Shown: piece by piece, positions 1 to 11,248 of the stretch
How positions within the stretch are numbered: position 1 is the first letter of the stretch
Layout: each line of letters starts with the position of its first letter
Source: Diaporthe sp. PMI_573
Taxonomy: Eukaryota; Ascomycota; Sordariomycetes; Diaporthales; Diaporthaceae
Direction: 5' to 3'
DNA: 64,000 nt
NCBI GenBank assembly: GCA_021399435.1
Contig: JAJTUP010000003.1
Coordinates: 434,001-498,000, forward strand
The notes under the pieces: model-generated
What the model was told of the DNA's origin: nothing
Seen by the model: only the letters and a program-made list of their open reading frames with translations
Databases searched by the model: none
Made by a program: the position numbers and the translations under genes

Positions 1-1
1 A

Positions 2-2019
2 CTGGAGAGGCCATCTGTGGCGTTCGCGAGGCGGAAAAAGGAAGCCAAGAAACAGAGGCGCAAGATGAAGCCTGGCGACACCAAGCGAGACAGTTCCACA
101 GACAGTGCTGCTGGTGAGCTGAAAACGGTGGTCATTCCACCGCGCAAAGCCCAGGCGTACGCTGAGCTCAAAAAGGAAGCAGCCAAGAGCACGAAGAGAG
201 TTATGGACAGGTCTGTGGTGCGCAGGGACCGTGACTACCCGCCTGGAAGAGACGAGGACTTCAAGCGCCTCATTCCAAAACCACGATATGACGAGTACTG
301 GACTCGGGAAGACCAGATAGAGTTGGAGGAACGGCTCTCGGGCGACGCAAACTTCAAGAAGCAGTGCGACCCCAAGACGATTGTCGTCGGCGTCTGGAAG
401 ACGGCATACCGCTTCACCGGGAGACTGGCAACAGACATCATCGGGCCAAGGACCAACTTGGAGTTCAGGTCCGATTCACAAAAGGGGAGCGGACCCGTGT
501 GGACCGAGAACCTCTGCAAGGCTCTGCCGGACATCATCCTTCACCCAATGTTCAACCTCGACACCGAGAAGATGGCCCTGGCACTGCAGTGGGCCGTCAT
601 CTGCCGTACGGGCGACAAGGGGAAATGCAGGCTGAGCGGCTGCGGCGATGACTTGTTCCTGCGAAAGTTGACCTCGGTCATCAACAAGCACCAGGATGGC
701 AGCAGGACGCCCGGCGAGCTACGGGAGTTGGCATCCTACAAACACATGATGACACAGCCCGCCGGGGTCGGGCCACCGCCCTGGTCTCAATTTCTTGGGC
801 ACATAGAGAACATTTTCCGCAAGCCCACCAAGAGGAAGGCACCTCAGAGCAACGAGGCTGCCCGCGGCGCAGACGAAATCGAGGGGGATCCTTACTTCGT
901 CACCATGGCCGACGTGAATGCCGTCCAGAGCGCGCTCGACAGGATCAAGAATGTCAGCATGCGCCGGTTTTTTGGTGCGCGTCTGATCTCAGGCGCAGTC
1001 ATGCCGTCCAGGGGAATCAACGACGTGCCTGACATGAGGCGCGCCAAGAAGGCCATACGAGCTGTCTTGTTACACAAGGAGCGGAACAAGGAGCGTGCGA
1101 GACGAGGTGCTCCTCTTGAGGTCTTGCCAAACCCCCATCGTGACCTCGAGCCCCCATCGTAGTATGATGGTGATCAAGAGTCCGGATCGGGTGGCGACGA
1201 GGACACTCCTGATGACGACCCATTCGACCAGAGAAGTAACAAGACCAAGGCCCCCGCGAGCGCAGTAGCGTCTCAAGATCGTGCAAAGAATAGGGAACTA
1301 GAGGATGTTGAGGACGTTGCCCAGTGGCGCCCTCAGCCGCTGGGCGACTTACAGCCCGAGGATGACGGTGGCTTCATCTTTGTGGACGATTTTCAAGGTG
1401 GCGGCGGTGGCGGCGGTAGCGGAGGCGGAGGCGGCGGCGGCGGCGGCGGCGGCGGCGGCCTCTGGGGCAACGACCCAGACCCAGACCCACGGTCCAGCCC
1501 TGACGGTGTGGCCGAGGTGCTTTGGCCACTGGCGCACAGTCCGCGGGTCTGTGTCAGGAGCCTTCTGCAGGGCCTCATCACCATAAGATACCGCAACGCA
1601 CAGAGGCCTTTTGCGGTATCCTCATTGCGTGGAGCACCGGTCGTGCCATCAGTCTACCCAGGAGAGTTGGCGCACCGTACCAGCGAGGCGGCTCTTGCGT
1701 CATTAGACCAGACAATAAGAGGAGCGGTGCGAGATACGCAACCAGGTCAGACATTCAGGACAATACTCCTAGAAAAGTGAGTTATTTAGGGTGGATGTGG
1801 AGGCCGGGTGAAGATTGCGTGCTGTTTCCTCGACACCGAGCGGATGTTGAAATGTTTCATACTTGTGTACAAATAGAACTTGAGCACAGCCATGAGGAGG
1901 CTTCTTTACCTGAAATCGCGGGCTTGACCCTCACTACAATCATGTCTGAGTTACGGCGCCATTTAGAGGAGATACAGAACGCTGCCTTACAAGAGGGGCA
2001 TGTGTATTTGCTTCCTTAG
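2..2019 (+). pseudogene. Orphan basic/acidic protein, 3' part, interrupted by TAG and a frameshift
   Basis: The reading frame is open from the left edge of the window. The first possible initiator is a GTG at 17, which fungi do not normally use, so the gene probably enters from upstream. The N-terminal part is Lys/Arg rich (ARRKKEAKKQRRK), followed by a folded-looking region with several Trp and Cys. An in-frame TAG at 1160-1162 stops it, but the same frame stays open to 1780 and encodes an acidic linker, a 21-residue Gly-rich tract and a plausible C-terminal domain. Near 1760-1780 the coding-like sequence moves to another frame (about one base missing) and ends at 2019 after residues such as WMWRPGEDCVLF. 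No family was recognised. Both lesions could be decay, or the second could hide an unrecognised intron. Confidence 0.5.
1397..1459 (+). repeat. GGN trinucleotide repeat coding poly-glycine
   Basis: Twenty-one consecutive codons read seven Gly, one Ser and thirteen Gly, mostly as GGC. It is a coding microsatellite inside the orphan gene at the window start and is prone to slippage. Confidence 0.9.
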
Positions 2020-3644
2020 GGTTCGCAAGACTTTTGTCTTTCTTATCCACCACCCCTTTCACCTTCTCTCATTATTGTTTGATCATGAATGTCGCCCGTT
2101 TGCAGTTGCTGGCGCCAGGTGATGTCTCCTAATGCTATGACACACAGGAACACACATCCCGTTTGAGTAGACCTGTCAATGTGAAGTTGTCTTACTTCCC
2201 TGTGTTTTCCCGCGTGCTCCGTGTTATTAAGATAATGTGTGCCATGACAGACTGATTTACGAGCTATTTACCCTGCCCGCCTAGTGACAGTATTGTGTGT
2301 CGTGCTGCACCCCTGTGGCGTGTCCGTCGCAGAGCTGGGAAACTCGGCTGTGCGATTGTTGTACGGGTATTTTTGTGGCCGCTCTTCAATGCAGATATGT
2401 AGAACGCTCTTAAAATGGCTTTTTTGCGTGGATTCGGGTCGGTTGGCCGGTCTGAAATGTGAATGCGTGCATGTGCGGTGAGCCGGTCCGCTTGCCGAGG
2501 GCACTTGTTGGCGTGGCTTCACGGACTTTGGCATTGACACAAACTAGTTGCGGGTCATATTCTACGGTTGACTTGGTTGAAAGAAGCAAATACTCACAGC
2601 TTCAGACCAGTGTCGGTCCTCTTCGCGTTCGAGCCTATAAAGACAAGCACGTTCTCCCTCAACTAGCCGTCCAGGTAGGAGATGAAGTCGATTTCACGAC
2701 AACTACAACATATCTCTGTGACAAACGGCTCATCAGCCTCATTTGGTCACATTATATCGAAGTAGTGGCATACAGACTGCGCAGCTAGCAGAAGCACATA
2801 GGCTGTTATCAGAACTAGATGTTGCTCTCCTTAAGGAAGACCTAATCAATAGTGCAATAGATATCCCTACATACCTACATAGAAAGTTGACCCTCAGTTT
2901 ATAATATATATGTTTTATATATTATGTCACTATTACTTAAAGCCTATATTAAACTGTTGTAGATGATAGGTGGGGTCGACCTTGGATCAGCAAGGGCACT
3001 GAGTGCGCATGAGTATACCACCGTTTCCGGGCTGCCTACTTTCACCCTTCAAAGCAGGCTAGGGAGAGCGAGGAGTGTCATTTCTTCTCAGACACGCCGG
3101 CCATCTTTGCTAGGGCTGCTGTTCCGTCGGCTGAGCTCGTTGAAGGCGAAGGTCAAATCGCTTCACTTAGCCAAGGCTAAGTGGATGGTTGGGCCGCGGG
3201 GCTTTACGTTCCAGCCTCTCGGCAACCAGCTGGAACGTTCCTCGCAGATGAAAGTATTCACAGGACTGAGTGAGCAAAAACCGCGAGAGTGGCCTAATTT
3301 CACTAGTGCAGGAGGCAATGCCACGAGAGCGGCTTGAGTATAGCCACCGAGGCATCCCCGGGATGTTAGAGCGGACTGTTATGTGCAACTTGGCAGACAC
3401 GCCATCACTCACAAGGGCCCGTACAGTTTTTTCAGCACCTCAGTATTGGGCTGAGTACACAAATAAATTCACTGGATACGAGAAGGGCAAAAGGTACTCA
3501 CAAACAATGTGAATACATCATCCCCACGATCTCTACCTTAGACAATCCTTAGCCCTACCCATTTCCCTTGGTCTTTTGTTGCCCTCTCATTCCTTGTCCC
3601 GATTATAGAGTGGTGAATCCCCCAATCCTTCCCAATTGAAGTCT
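2020..3644. other. Intergenic, no convincing gene
   Basis: Only short open frames without homology-like patterns are present. The part around 2810-2960 is AT rich and contains an AT palindrome listed separately. It lies between the 3' ends of the orphan gene and the convergent gene ending at 3645, so it probably holds two 3' UTRs. Confidence 0.6.
2901..2925. repeat. Perfect AT inverted repeat
   Basis: ATAATATATA at 2901-2910 is the exact reverse complement of TATATATTAT at 2916-2925, with a 5-nt loop. It lies in an AT-rich intergenic stretch and may be a relic of a small element or a termination structure. Confidence 0.7.
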
Positions 3645-6014
3645 TCACCTGGGAATCCTGGGCATGTACGCCATATCTCTACTGTCCTGACGTGCGCGCT
3701 CCCTGAGCAGCCGAATGTAGCTCGCAGGATCCTCCACATTCGAATAAGTGTCGGTCCCTTCAAACGCGACCCGCACAGCTCTGGCAGACACGTGTGTAGC
3801 ATCAACAGGCCTCTTGACCCTGAAATACCCGCCGTCACTGGTGACTCGGGGCCTGCGGGCTACGTAACTATAAACACAGAATATCACTGGGCATCCTTCT
3901 CCGATTGCCATTGCATCGCGGCTTCGGCAATTCTCCCACCAAATCTGTGCCTCATCTGAGGTACATGGCCGGTCAATCTTGTGGCCCGATGCCAAGTCCC
4001 AAGCCTGAAAGTCCTCGCTATGGTCCTCTACCATTAGAATCCGGTCCATGAATGATCTGACAAGGGCTACCTCGACAGTTAGCAATTCATGGGCCGTTAA
4101 AGGCGTCTCGCTCAGCCTCCGAACAGGATCCATATCTGATAAGGAGATGCAAATCTGGTTGACAGCACGGAGGCGGACATCCCAGCACATTGTGGTCCTA
4201 GCTTTCACGGAGATACTATCACCGTTCAACTTGATTTCGGCGGCGGGACGCCGTCTCATACAATAGGCCAGCGGTCCCCTCAACTCGTAATCGTTCATCA
4301 GCATCTTCCAGAGGCCTGCTGCCAGCCAGATGGGCCCGCGCCCGGCTGCCCCTTCCGAAATTCCCTTTAGATTGTCATTGTACCAGGCCCTGTCTCCAGG
4401 CTGACACTGGGTCACCAACGTGACTTGACCCAGTAGCGTCATATCATGCTCATGAAAATCAGTGAGAATTGAGAGCGCAAAGACGGCCTCAGTAACGGCA
4501 CCACTGTTCTTGTTCAAGGCCCTATACTCCCTAGTTGTATCCAACAGCTGCGCCAGCAAGTGTGCGCTGTGGGCACTCCGTACACCCTTCATCAAGATAG
4601 CAGCTGTCATGCAACCCAATCTGGTTAACATTATGCTCCTGTGCAGCTCTGGACTTCCCTCCGGGCCGGGAGGATTTACTTCGCTGGGGAGGTTATGAGA
4701 TCGAATCATAAGTCCCCTGGCAGAAAGGCTCCCCAGCTGTTGCACCACAAGGTTCTCGTTTGCCGGAAGGAGTACAGGAATGTCGGCCAGAGGTACATCC
4801 GGCCATATATACTTGCAGCAGACCAAAAGTCGCGCCAGATGTAGGCTGTGCGCTGCTGATGTCTCGCAGTGGGCGGGCAACCGCCCGAAAGAGTCCTCGT
4901 TCGCCAGGATGTGGACCTGTGGCTGGATTTCGGACTCTTGGTTGCACCGGCTGAGATAGTAGATTTCCGCCTGTGACCGTGGAATGCCAAAAAAGGTATG
5001 GCCCCAGACTGTCTGGCCTTTGTCATCAATGCATCCATCGGTGTATGGATATATTATCATGTCTTTGACCCTGCGAACTTGACCTACATAGGTCATATAA
5101 CTGTGGAGCGCTATATCCCCAGCGTCATCTCCGCGCAGCCGCTCTGTCCGGTCCGCTTCCAAAGGCCTCCAACTTTTCGATATCATTCTAAGCAGACTTT
5201 GGTCCGCCACCAGCAAGGTCCTCTGGCCCGCCTCCTGAGGCCAGATATCATCCAGCAATTTTCCCAACTCCAGAAAGCTGCTGTCGCTTTCGTTACCTTC
5301 CCATACTGGGAAGCTGCGGAATTGCAGCATGCGACCCGGGCCACTTGTGAGTGCCGTAATCTCTTGCATCTCCACCTGTCGCCATTCCCTGCCGAAGTAC
5401 GGTCTGTCGTCGCTCGAAACTGTGCAAGCCATGACCACCTGAGGGCTGGTCTGCATCGTGTCCTCAATCAATCTTGCCAGGAGCGGGCAGGCAAAAGCCA
5501 TCTCGAAACTCATATTACCCCACCCAAAGTTCATGACCACAGTCGGGCTGCCCCATGTAGCATCCCACTGCCACGTCCGATCTTCCTGAAAGCATTTGGC
5601 CAAGAACGCGACCAAATGATCGAATGTCACAATAACAATTCCGCGACCTGAGATGGTCTCTCCGAACGAAAGAGCTGTCACAAACTTTGGGTGGATGCTC
5701 TGACCAGGGACATCTGTGGCGGCACCGCTGATCAAGTCTTGCTCAAGAAGCAGAACTTCTCGGGCCGTGCCGACCACGGCCCATGTTCTTCTGCTATTGA
5801 CACAATCCGCGCGCCACTGCTTCGATACAACCTGGCCAAACGATGCTGGCGAGCCGTTTGTCACAAAAATGTGCTGCAGTCGCTGTGAAGTCGAGTGCAT
5901 CTCCTCTGTTGGCACCAATGGCCTAAAAGCTTCGATGTAGTTGAATACAGGCAACGCCGGCTGCTGCTCGCCCTGGGGCAGTAAGGTTTCACCTTGATGT
6001 GTTGTCATTTCCAT
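3645..6014 (-). CDS. 789-aa orphan, possibly a decayed DEAH-type helicase/ATPase
   Basis: A single uninterrupted frame starting at an ATG (6014). Family assignment is tentative. The order of weak matches follows an SF2 DEAH helicase: an N-terminal stretch FVTNGSPASFGQ where a TGSGKST-type P-loop would be expected (residues ~50-60), then IVIVTFDHLVAFL (~125), VVMACTVSSDDRPYF (~195, like the SAT motif III region), LLVADQSLLRM (~265), and VKDMIIYPYTDG followed by GIPRSQAEIYYLSRCNQ (~315-360), where the Q-x-x-R-x-G-R-x-x-R motif VI would lie. The key catalytic residues GKST and DExH and the arginine finger are absent. If the match is right, the protein binds rather than hydrolyses. A TATA-like TATAAA on this strand lies at about 6325. 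The alternative is an unrelated orphan; the long open frame makes the CDS itself fairly sure. Confidence 0.65.
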   Translation of the reverse strand: MEMTTHQGETLLPQGEQQPALPVFNYIEAFRPLVPTEEMHSTSQRLQHIFVTNGSPASFGQVVSKQWRADCVNSRRTWAVVGTAREVLLLEQDLISGAATDVPGQSIHPKFVTALSFGETISGRGIVIVTFDHLVAFLAKCFQEDRTWQWDATWGSPTVVMNFGWGNMSFEMAFACPLLARLIEDTMQTSPQVVMACTVSSDDRPYFGREWRQVEMQEITALTSGPGRMLQFRSFPVWEGNESDSSFLELGKLLDDIWPQEAGQRTLLVADQSLLRMISKSWRPLEADRTERLRGDDAGDIALHSYMTYVGQVRRVKDMIIYPYTDGCIDDKGQTVWGHTFFGIPRSQAEIYYLSRCNQESEIQPQVHILANEDSFGRLPAHCETSAAHSLHLARLLVCCKYIWPDVPLADIPVLLPANENLVVQQLGSLSARGLMIRSHNLPSEVNPPGPEGSPELHRSIMLTRLGCMTAAILMKGVRSAHSAHLLAQLLDTTREYRALNKNSGAVTEAVFALSILTDFHEHDMTLLGQVTLVTQCQPGDRAWYNDNLKGISEGAAGRGPIWLAAGLWKMLMNDYELRGPLAYCMRRRPAAEIKLNGDSISVKARTTMCWDVRLRAVNQICISLSDMDPVRRLSETPLTAHELLTVEVALVRSFMDRILMVEDHSEDFQAWDLASGHKIDRPCTSDEAQIWWENCRSRDAMAIGEGCPVIFCVYSYVARRPRVTSDGGYFRVKRPVDATHVSARAVRVAFEGTDTYSNVEDPASYIRLLRERARQDSRDMAYMPRIPR

Positions 6015-7094
6015 CGTGGTAGGTTGAGACGGTGAGTGATGGGAGGCTGTTGTTGTCGATCAAAACTCGTGGTGTTTACTCCAGCGCACAATCTGTAAGG
6101 CTGCAAGGAAGCTAGTGGAGGGGCTTCCAGCTGCGGGGCGGCGGGCAGTGCTATGCCAAACAATCAGCTGCTGTCTAGATGACTAGTTGAGGGGGTTGTT
6201 CTTGTGGCTGTGAGTTCAGAAACGGGGAGTGGTGAATGTCTGATCTCCTCTTGTAAGTGCGTATGGATGTGGGTTTGAAGGGATGGGGGTGTGAACTGGC
6301 ACTGCAGCGGTGGATTGTCACAATTTATAAAGGGATCGCGTTGAGAGACCACATTGCTTTTCGTCGAATAACTGATTGCCCGAGTATTAGTCTTGGGCTA
6401 CTTGTGTCGACAGTTCTAGGCTTTTGATAGTGGTTTTCTAGTATTCTGCAAACTAGTATACTTGAAGAAGCTCCTGTTTTGTACTACTAGTCTTAGCATT
6501 TAGCCATGCCTATTTACACTGGTGCTGCTTACAAGCTATCAACTTTGATGTAAACTAGCCTATTAAGGTCGAAGCTATTATATGATATAGGCTTAACCTA
6601 GTCTGATGCTGTTAAGTACTATATAAAGTAAAGTGCCTTCACTATGTGACTTAGGCCTTCTATACCTAGCCATAAATTGCCCGAAATCGACAATGATCCA
6701 ACCTTCCATGTCCTACAGAGGGGCAAATCATGTCTGACCAGTGCAACGAGGGAACTGTTGGGCTACGGAAGGAAGAGTGAAATAAACAGTTAGCCTGTAT
6801 TTTTCTGAACTCTAAGCAAACGCAGTGCACATGACCTGCAAATGGGCGCAGTCACTGGCGAAAGTGACTGGACGTATAGCGTAAGACTTCAGACAGGTAC
6901 ATAGGTACTATACGTCTTGAAGAGTCTCAGTAGCCCACTAGAAACAGCATTTCGGAGAAGTCTACTCAAGGCATGAAAAATAGTCTTCATTTGTGCCCTC
7001 TGTCGTGGCGTCCACACCGGGCGATTGAGCGCACAAGGTCAAGGCGAATGTCTGTGGTATAATTTGCTCCTTTGTCGGCTCTTTTGCATTCCAT
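6015..7094. other. Intergenic; AT-rich TA-motif relic around 6390-6690
   Basis: 6015-6350 is the likely promoter and 5' UTR of the gene starting at 6014. From about 6390 to 6690 the composition shifts to AT-rich sequence full of CTAG/TATA motifs (for example ACTATATAAAGTAAAGTGCC), as in degraded or RIP-mutated elements. No open frame, terminal repeat or target duplication could be defined. Confidence 0.45.
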
Positions 7095-9526
7095 CTAATT
7101 AATTCTTAATTGACTAGACCAGCAAGCGAGATCTGCTGCCTTTTCTATCATCTCTTTGATCTCATTCGCCTTCTGTAGTACGCAAGGAATATGCATGTTC
7201 CGACATATCATGGTGGCATCCGCATTCTGAGGGATGCGCTGCAGAAGGTCGCTGATTATGTCCATATGACCGTACTGTACTGCCAACTGCAAGGGTAACA
7301 TATAGAACAGCAAAGGACTAGGGTTTTTCGTGATTGAACCATGTCTTGCTAAACGAAGCAGCGTCCTTCTAAACTCCCTTGACACAAAGAGGGCAGCCGG
7401 GGATCCCTCTATGTCTGCGTCCGGTCCGAGTCTGTTGATCGCTTCGAGCCCTGCTTGACTAGTGGCGGTTGTGTCCTTGCTCAACCGGATCTCTTCAGAG
7501 ATCTGAGCAGGCAACAGAAATTCAAAAGTAGTGGTCCCATGATCCATAAAGAAAGACACTGCTTCCCTTCTGTCTCGAATTATAGCCGTATAGACAATCA
7601 AAAGGCGAAGGGCTGGGTCTAAGGCTTCGTGTGCATGCTGCCAGAGCCTTTTGATCACACAGACGTTTCCCCAGGACGCGGCAAGCATCAGGAATGCGGG
7701 AAGATATTGTGTGGCCTCAGGCTTGCTTGCGAGTCCGCGGTCAAGGAACAAATGCGCCAGAGCGATTTGTTCCTTGTGCAGTATATCATAGAAAATGAGG
7801 CATTGATCCTCACTAGACAATCCCATGTCCAGGAGGAACCCGATGCAGCCATGCAGTTCAGGTTCGAAATACAAGCTCGCTATCTCGGGATCCTCGTAAT
7901 AAGTTCGCGAGCCACATTTGAGCTTATCGGTGATGGTACTGGCTATTGAAAAGAGCTCATCCACGCCAGACACGCGCGCCCCGTGACGAATTAGGACAGT
8001 GCTAGTGTGCCAGTCGAGATCGGCAAGGGAGTTCGCAAGAGCTTCACTCAAATGCTCACGAGATAGACTCTTTGGTGATGACAAGAGCAGAATTTCGTGA
8101 AGTCTGGACATTTCTGATCCCGTCTTTGCGTCGCGAGCAATCACCTGCAGCATACTCATACCGTCCTGAGTCGGCTCGTCGAGTCTAGCGCCATGCCTGA
8201 GAAGAAGCCTCATCATCGTCATGCATTCTCCCCTGTCGTCGTCGTACAAGTATGTCTCCCATGCAGCTTCCAGCATTTTGGAGTTCGCTTTAGCTCCAGC
8301 AGCTAACAGCGTCGACACATCTTGTGTGTCCTCGTTTGAAATCGCCAAGTCCAAGGGGCTGGAATACTGCAATTCGCCATGCCAGTGGCCAAATGCCTTC
8401 AAGTTGACATCGATACCGAGCTCGATGAGTCTCTTCATGAAACGAGCCCTCTCAGAGTCCCAATTTTCAACCGAATCTCTTGGGGTAAGGCTGTAGTCGT
8501 AAATCTGGCGTGTCTGCGTGAAGCCATACGTAGTTGATGCTACTGTATCATGCAGCGGTGAAACTACTATTTCTAGCGTCTCCAATTCCATCTGCTCCTC
8601 ATGCTCCTCATCCTCGTTGTCGACATCGTAGCCGTATGAATGGATCTTCGCACCGAAGTCGAGTAGGGTATGTGCTATGGCGAAGTTGCCGTCAACGAGC
8701 GCACAGTGGAGCGGACTCAAGTTCCATTCTGTCTGAGACCAGTTGACATCTGCTCCGAGACCCACGAGTGTTCCGATCGTTGACAAATTGCCGTCGTCCA
8801 TCGCTGCCCAAGCAAGTGCGTTTTGGGCCCGAGGATCACGCCCCATTTGCAGGTTCATGCCGTAATGTTTGACCAAAGTCTCCACGACTGTGTCAAGGCC
8901 AAACAAAGATGCCTCTAGAAGTGAAGTCACATCGTTGTCACCATAAAACCTTCGACCAGATGACAAGTATTCGTGCGGAGCTCCTTGGGAAATGAGAAGC
9001 AGTGCCGTTGAAGCGTGTCGGGAGCAGAGTGCGGGATGGAGAATACAAGTCTCGTTGATACGACAGCGGCAGCGAGGACGAACCCTCCGAGTGATGTCGG
9101 CTCCATGGTCCAGGAACCAGGTCACTGCTGAGTCTTGTCCATGTTCCACGGCTGTCTGGAACGGGTTGAACTTGGATTCAGAGGCCGAATCCTTTTCATC
9201 GGTTGCCTCAATGCTGAGTCTGTGCTTGAGAGCTTTATATAGCGTTGCCATGTTGCCATGTTCTGCTGCCCAGTCGACAGCTGAAGACCCATCGCGATCT
9301 CGGTTTTGTGCGTAGAGCGCCTCTTCTGCGACATCTTTGAACCGCTTGCAAGAGCGGGCCACTGCAGCAAAATCTGCTGGGTGAAAAACGCCAGAGTTGA
9401 GAGTCAGGCTGCAGCAATAAAAAGGCGTTAGATTGCTTCCAAGTTTCCAGAGACATGGCAGATTGCTTACAGAATGACCTCATCGGGGAGATCATATAAG
9501 CCTGGCATGATGAGTGTGAATGTCAT
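7095..9526 (-). CDS. Ankyrin-repeat protein with F-box-like N-terminus
   Basis: Model: complement(join(7095..9408, 9471..9526)), 789 aa. The 62-nt intron has GTAAGC and CTGCAG ends and a CTAAC branch site. Splicing restores an N-terminus reading LYDLPDEVILLTL, then an FAAVARSCKRF segment; this is the usual L-P-x-E-I/V opening and helix pattern of fungal F-box/ankyrin proteins. Ankyrin repeats follow (SSAVDWAAEHGNMATL, NPFQTAVEHGQDSAVTWFL, SPLHCALVDGNFAIAHTLL, SPLDLAISNEDTQDVSTLL and more degenerate copies up to about residue 760). Such proteins are thought to be adaptor or interaction scaffolds; the substrate is unknown. A second in-frame ATG at 9508 would give 783 aa. Confidence 0.85.
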
Positions 9527-11248
9527 GTGCAGGTAGGACGTGAGGTCGGCCCGCGCTCTCGCGTGTTGCTTGTGGGAACGCGTGCTAAATATGGGTCCAC
9601 GGCTTAATTTCGGCAGGAAAATCAACAGTGCTACCCCTGCATGCAGCCTGCCATCGAGCTTCCAGATGTAGATATCGTGCCCATATTGTATACATGATTA
9701 GTGAATCTCTTTGAAACTTATTCTTTTCTTCAGGTCTATCGTGATGCCTTTCTCTGCTCTATATTTTGCTACAGATACATCAAGGCGACTCTGAAACAGC
9801 TTCTAATTATGTCCTTTGGCAGAAGGCTTCTGCATGCTTAGTCGAGACAGCTAATTTCACCACAGTCAACTGGTGCAAGTTACATGCCGATCAAGCAGAA
9901 TTCCGGATACAATTGTTCGCTGGTAGTAACACCCACCGCTTTCCTTTCCATTGATTTGTTGCCGTTTCTCACTGCCCTCTACAACTAATTAAACCAAATT
10001 TTCTTGACAATTTTCCAGACAATGTATTCGACCTGCTTCTCTTCCCGACTTCACCTCTCCCATAAGTTGCAATCAATACCTACCTAGATAAAGAAGCCTC
10101 ATGCAATGAGGTCTTTCGTCGTGGTTCCTAGCTTTGACATCTGACACCATTGTTTCCAGACAGAACGCCACGTGTTGGCCTTCCTCCTGTATCCCAGCCA
10201 TCTGCTCAGTGTCCATAATGTCCATAAACTTGACTTGCCCAAATGTACTTGCACAAGCAATGTGGCTGTTATCTTCGCATCATCATTCAACAAATATGTT
10301 GTGAATGAACATTATACTGGCCATGGAGACGATACTGTATGATGCGCTTGAAACCCTTGACCGTCTGGAAGAGTTCATTGAGGAATACACGGCGGGGAAA
10401 GTCTGGCTTGTCGACTCTGGTTGGAATATTACGTATCACCGCCTACGGTCAACTCCTCGGGATCTATGCCAAGCCTATAATCACTCGACGTGATATAAAC
10501 ATCATGTTTGGGACCGAGTCTGGCGGCTTTGGCCCTTGGGACCAAATATGTGGAGGAGAGAGGAATGCGTCGAGTCATGCATCTCACTGCTTGATCAGGC
10601 TCCGGTATAACGGAAAACAAAAGACATATTCCTCGGGCACCTGGCGTGGACATTCACAAATCCTCCGGTCCGTGTGCCAGTTGCTGCTCCAGGTGATCAA
10701 TTGACAGATGGATCTTCATGGCCGGGAGCGTAACGCTCCCGTGCCGTAGCAGTCTTCTCTGGCTCGTCCATAAAGCGGGACTTGTCGAGTTCCCACCTAA
10801 TATACATGTCTCGTGCTCCGACCTTATGGCCCCTTTCACCCACAGCCAGGTGTTTGGCTAACTCTGTCTGTACTCAAGCCTCGGTCATTCTGTTGCGGCT
10901 AATACAGGCATCCTCGATCTGAGGGAACTGTCTATGAGGAATGATACGTCCAAAGAATCTGTGCCCCATTGGCCTCCTGAACTCATCAGCCTCGGCATCT
11001 ATTTTTTTTTTTTTTTTTATCACGAGGGTGGCCCAGGTTGTTGTTCCACCGCTTTCCGATAACCTCTTTCTTGGCTGAGTGCGTCATCTTTGGCGCATGC
11101 TCCTGGATCAACAACTGGGCCCTCACAAAGTAAAGACCAACACCTCTCTTCTCCATAACCAAGCCCTCGACAGAGTTGTGGTATCTTGCGAGCTCTTCAG
11201 CCTTCCCAACCTCTTCCTCCCAACCTCTTCCATCAGACATGATCTGCC
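9527..11248. other. Intergenic with scattered weak open frames and a T17 tract
   Basis: No gene model could be supported. Two weak segments look slightly protein-like: 10320-10430 (plus strand; acidic, with DALETLDRLEEFIEEY) and 10986-11240 (minus strand; LARYHNSVEGL, YFVRAQLLIQ). The latter follows the stop of the next gene directly and ends in a poly-Lys coded by a T17 run at 11002-11018. Either could be gene debris. Confidence 0.4.

Noticed and set aside
10305..10704. Possible small gene (DALETLDRLEEFIEEY; GTESGGFGPWDQICGG)
   Set aside because: The two coding-like bits are in different frames and no acceptable intron joins them; left as possible debris.
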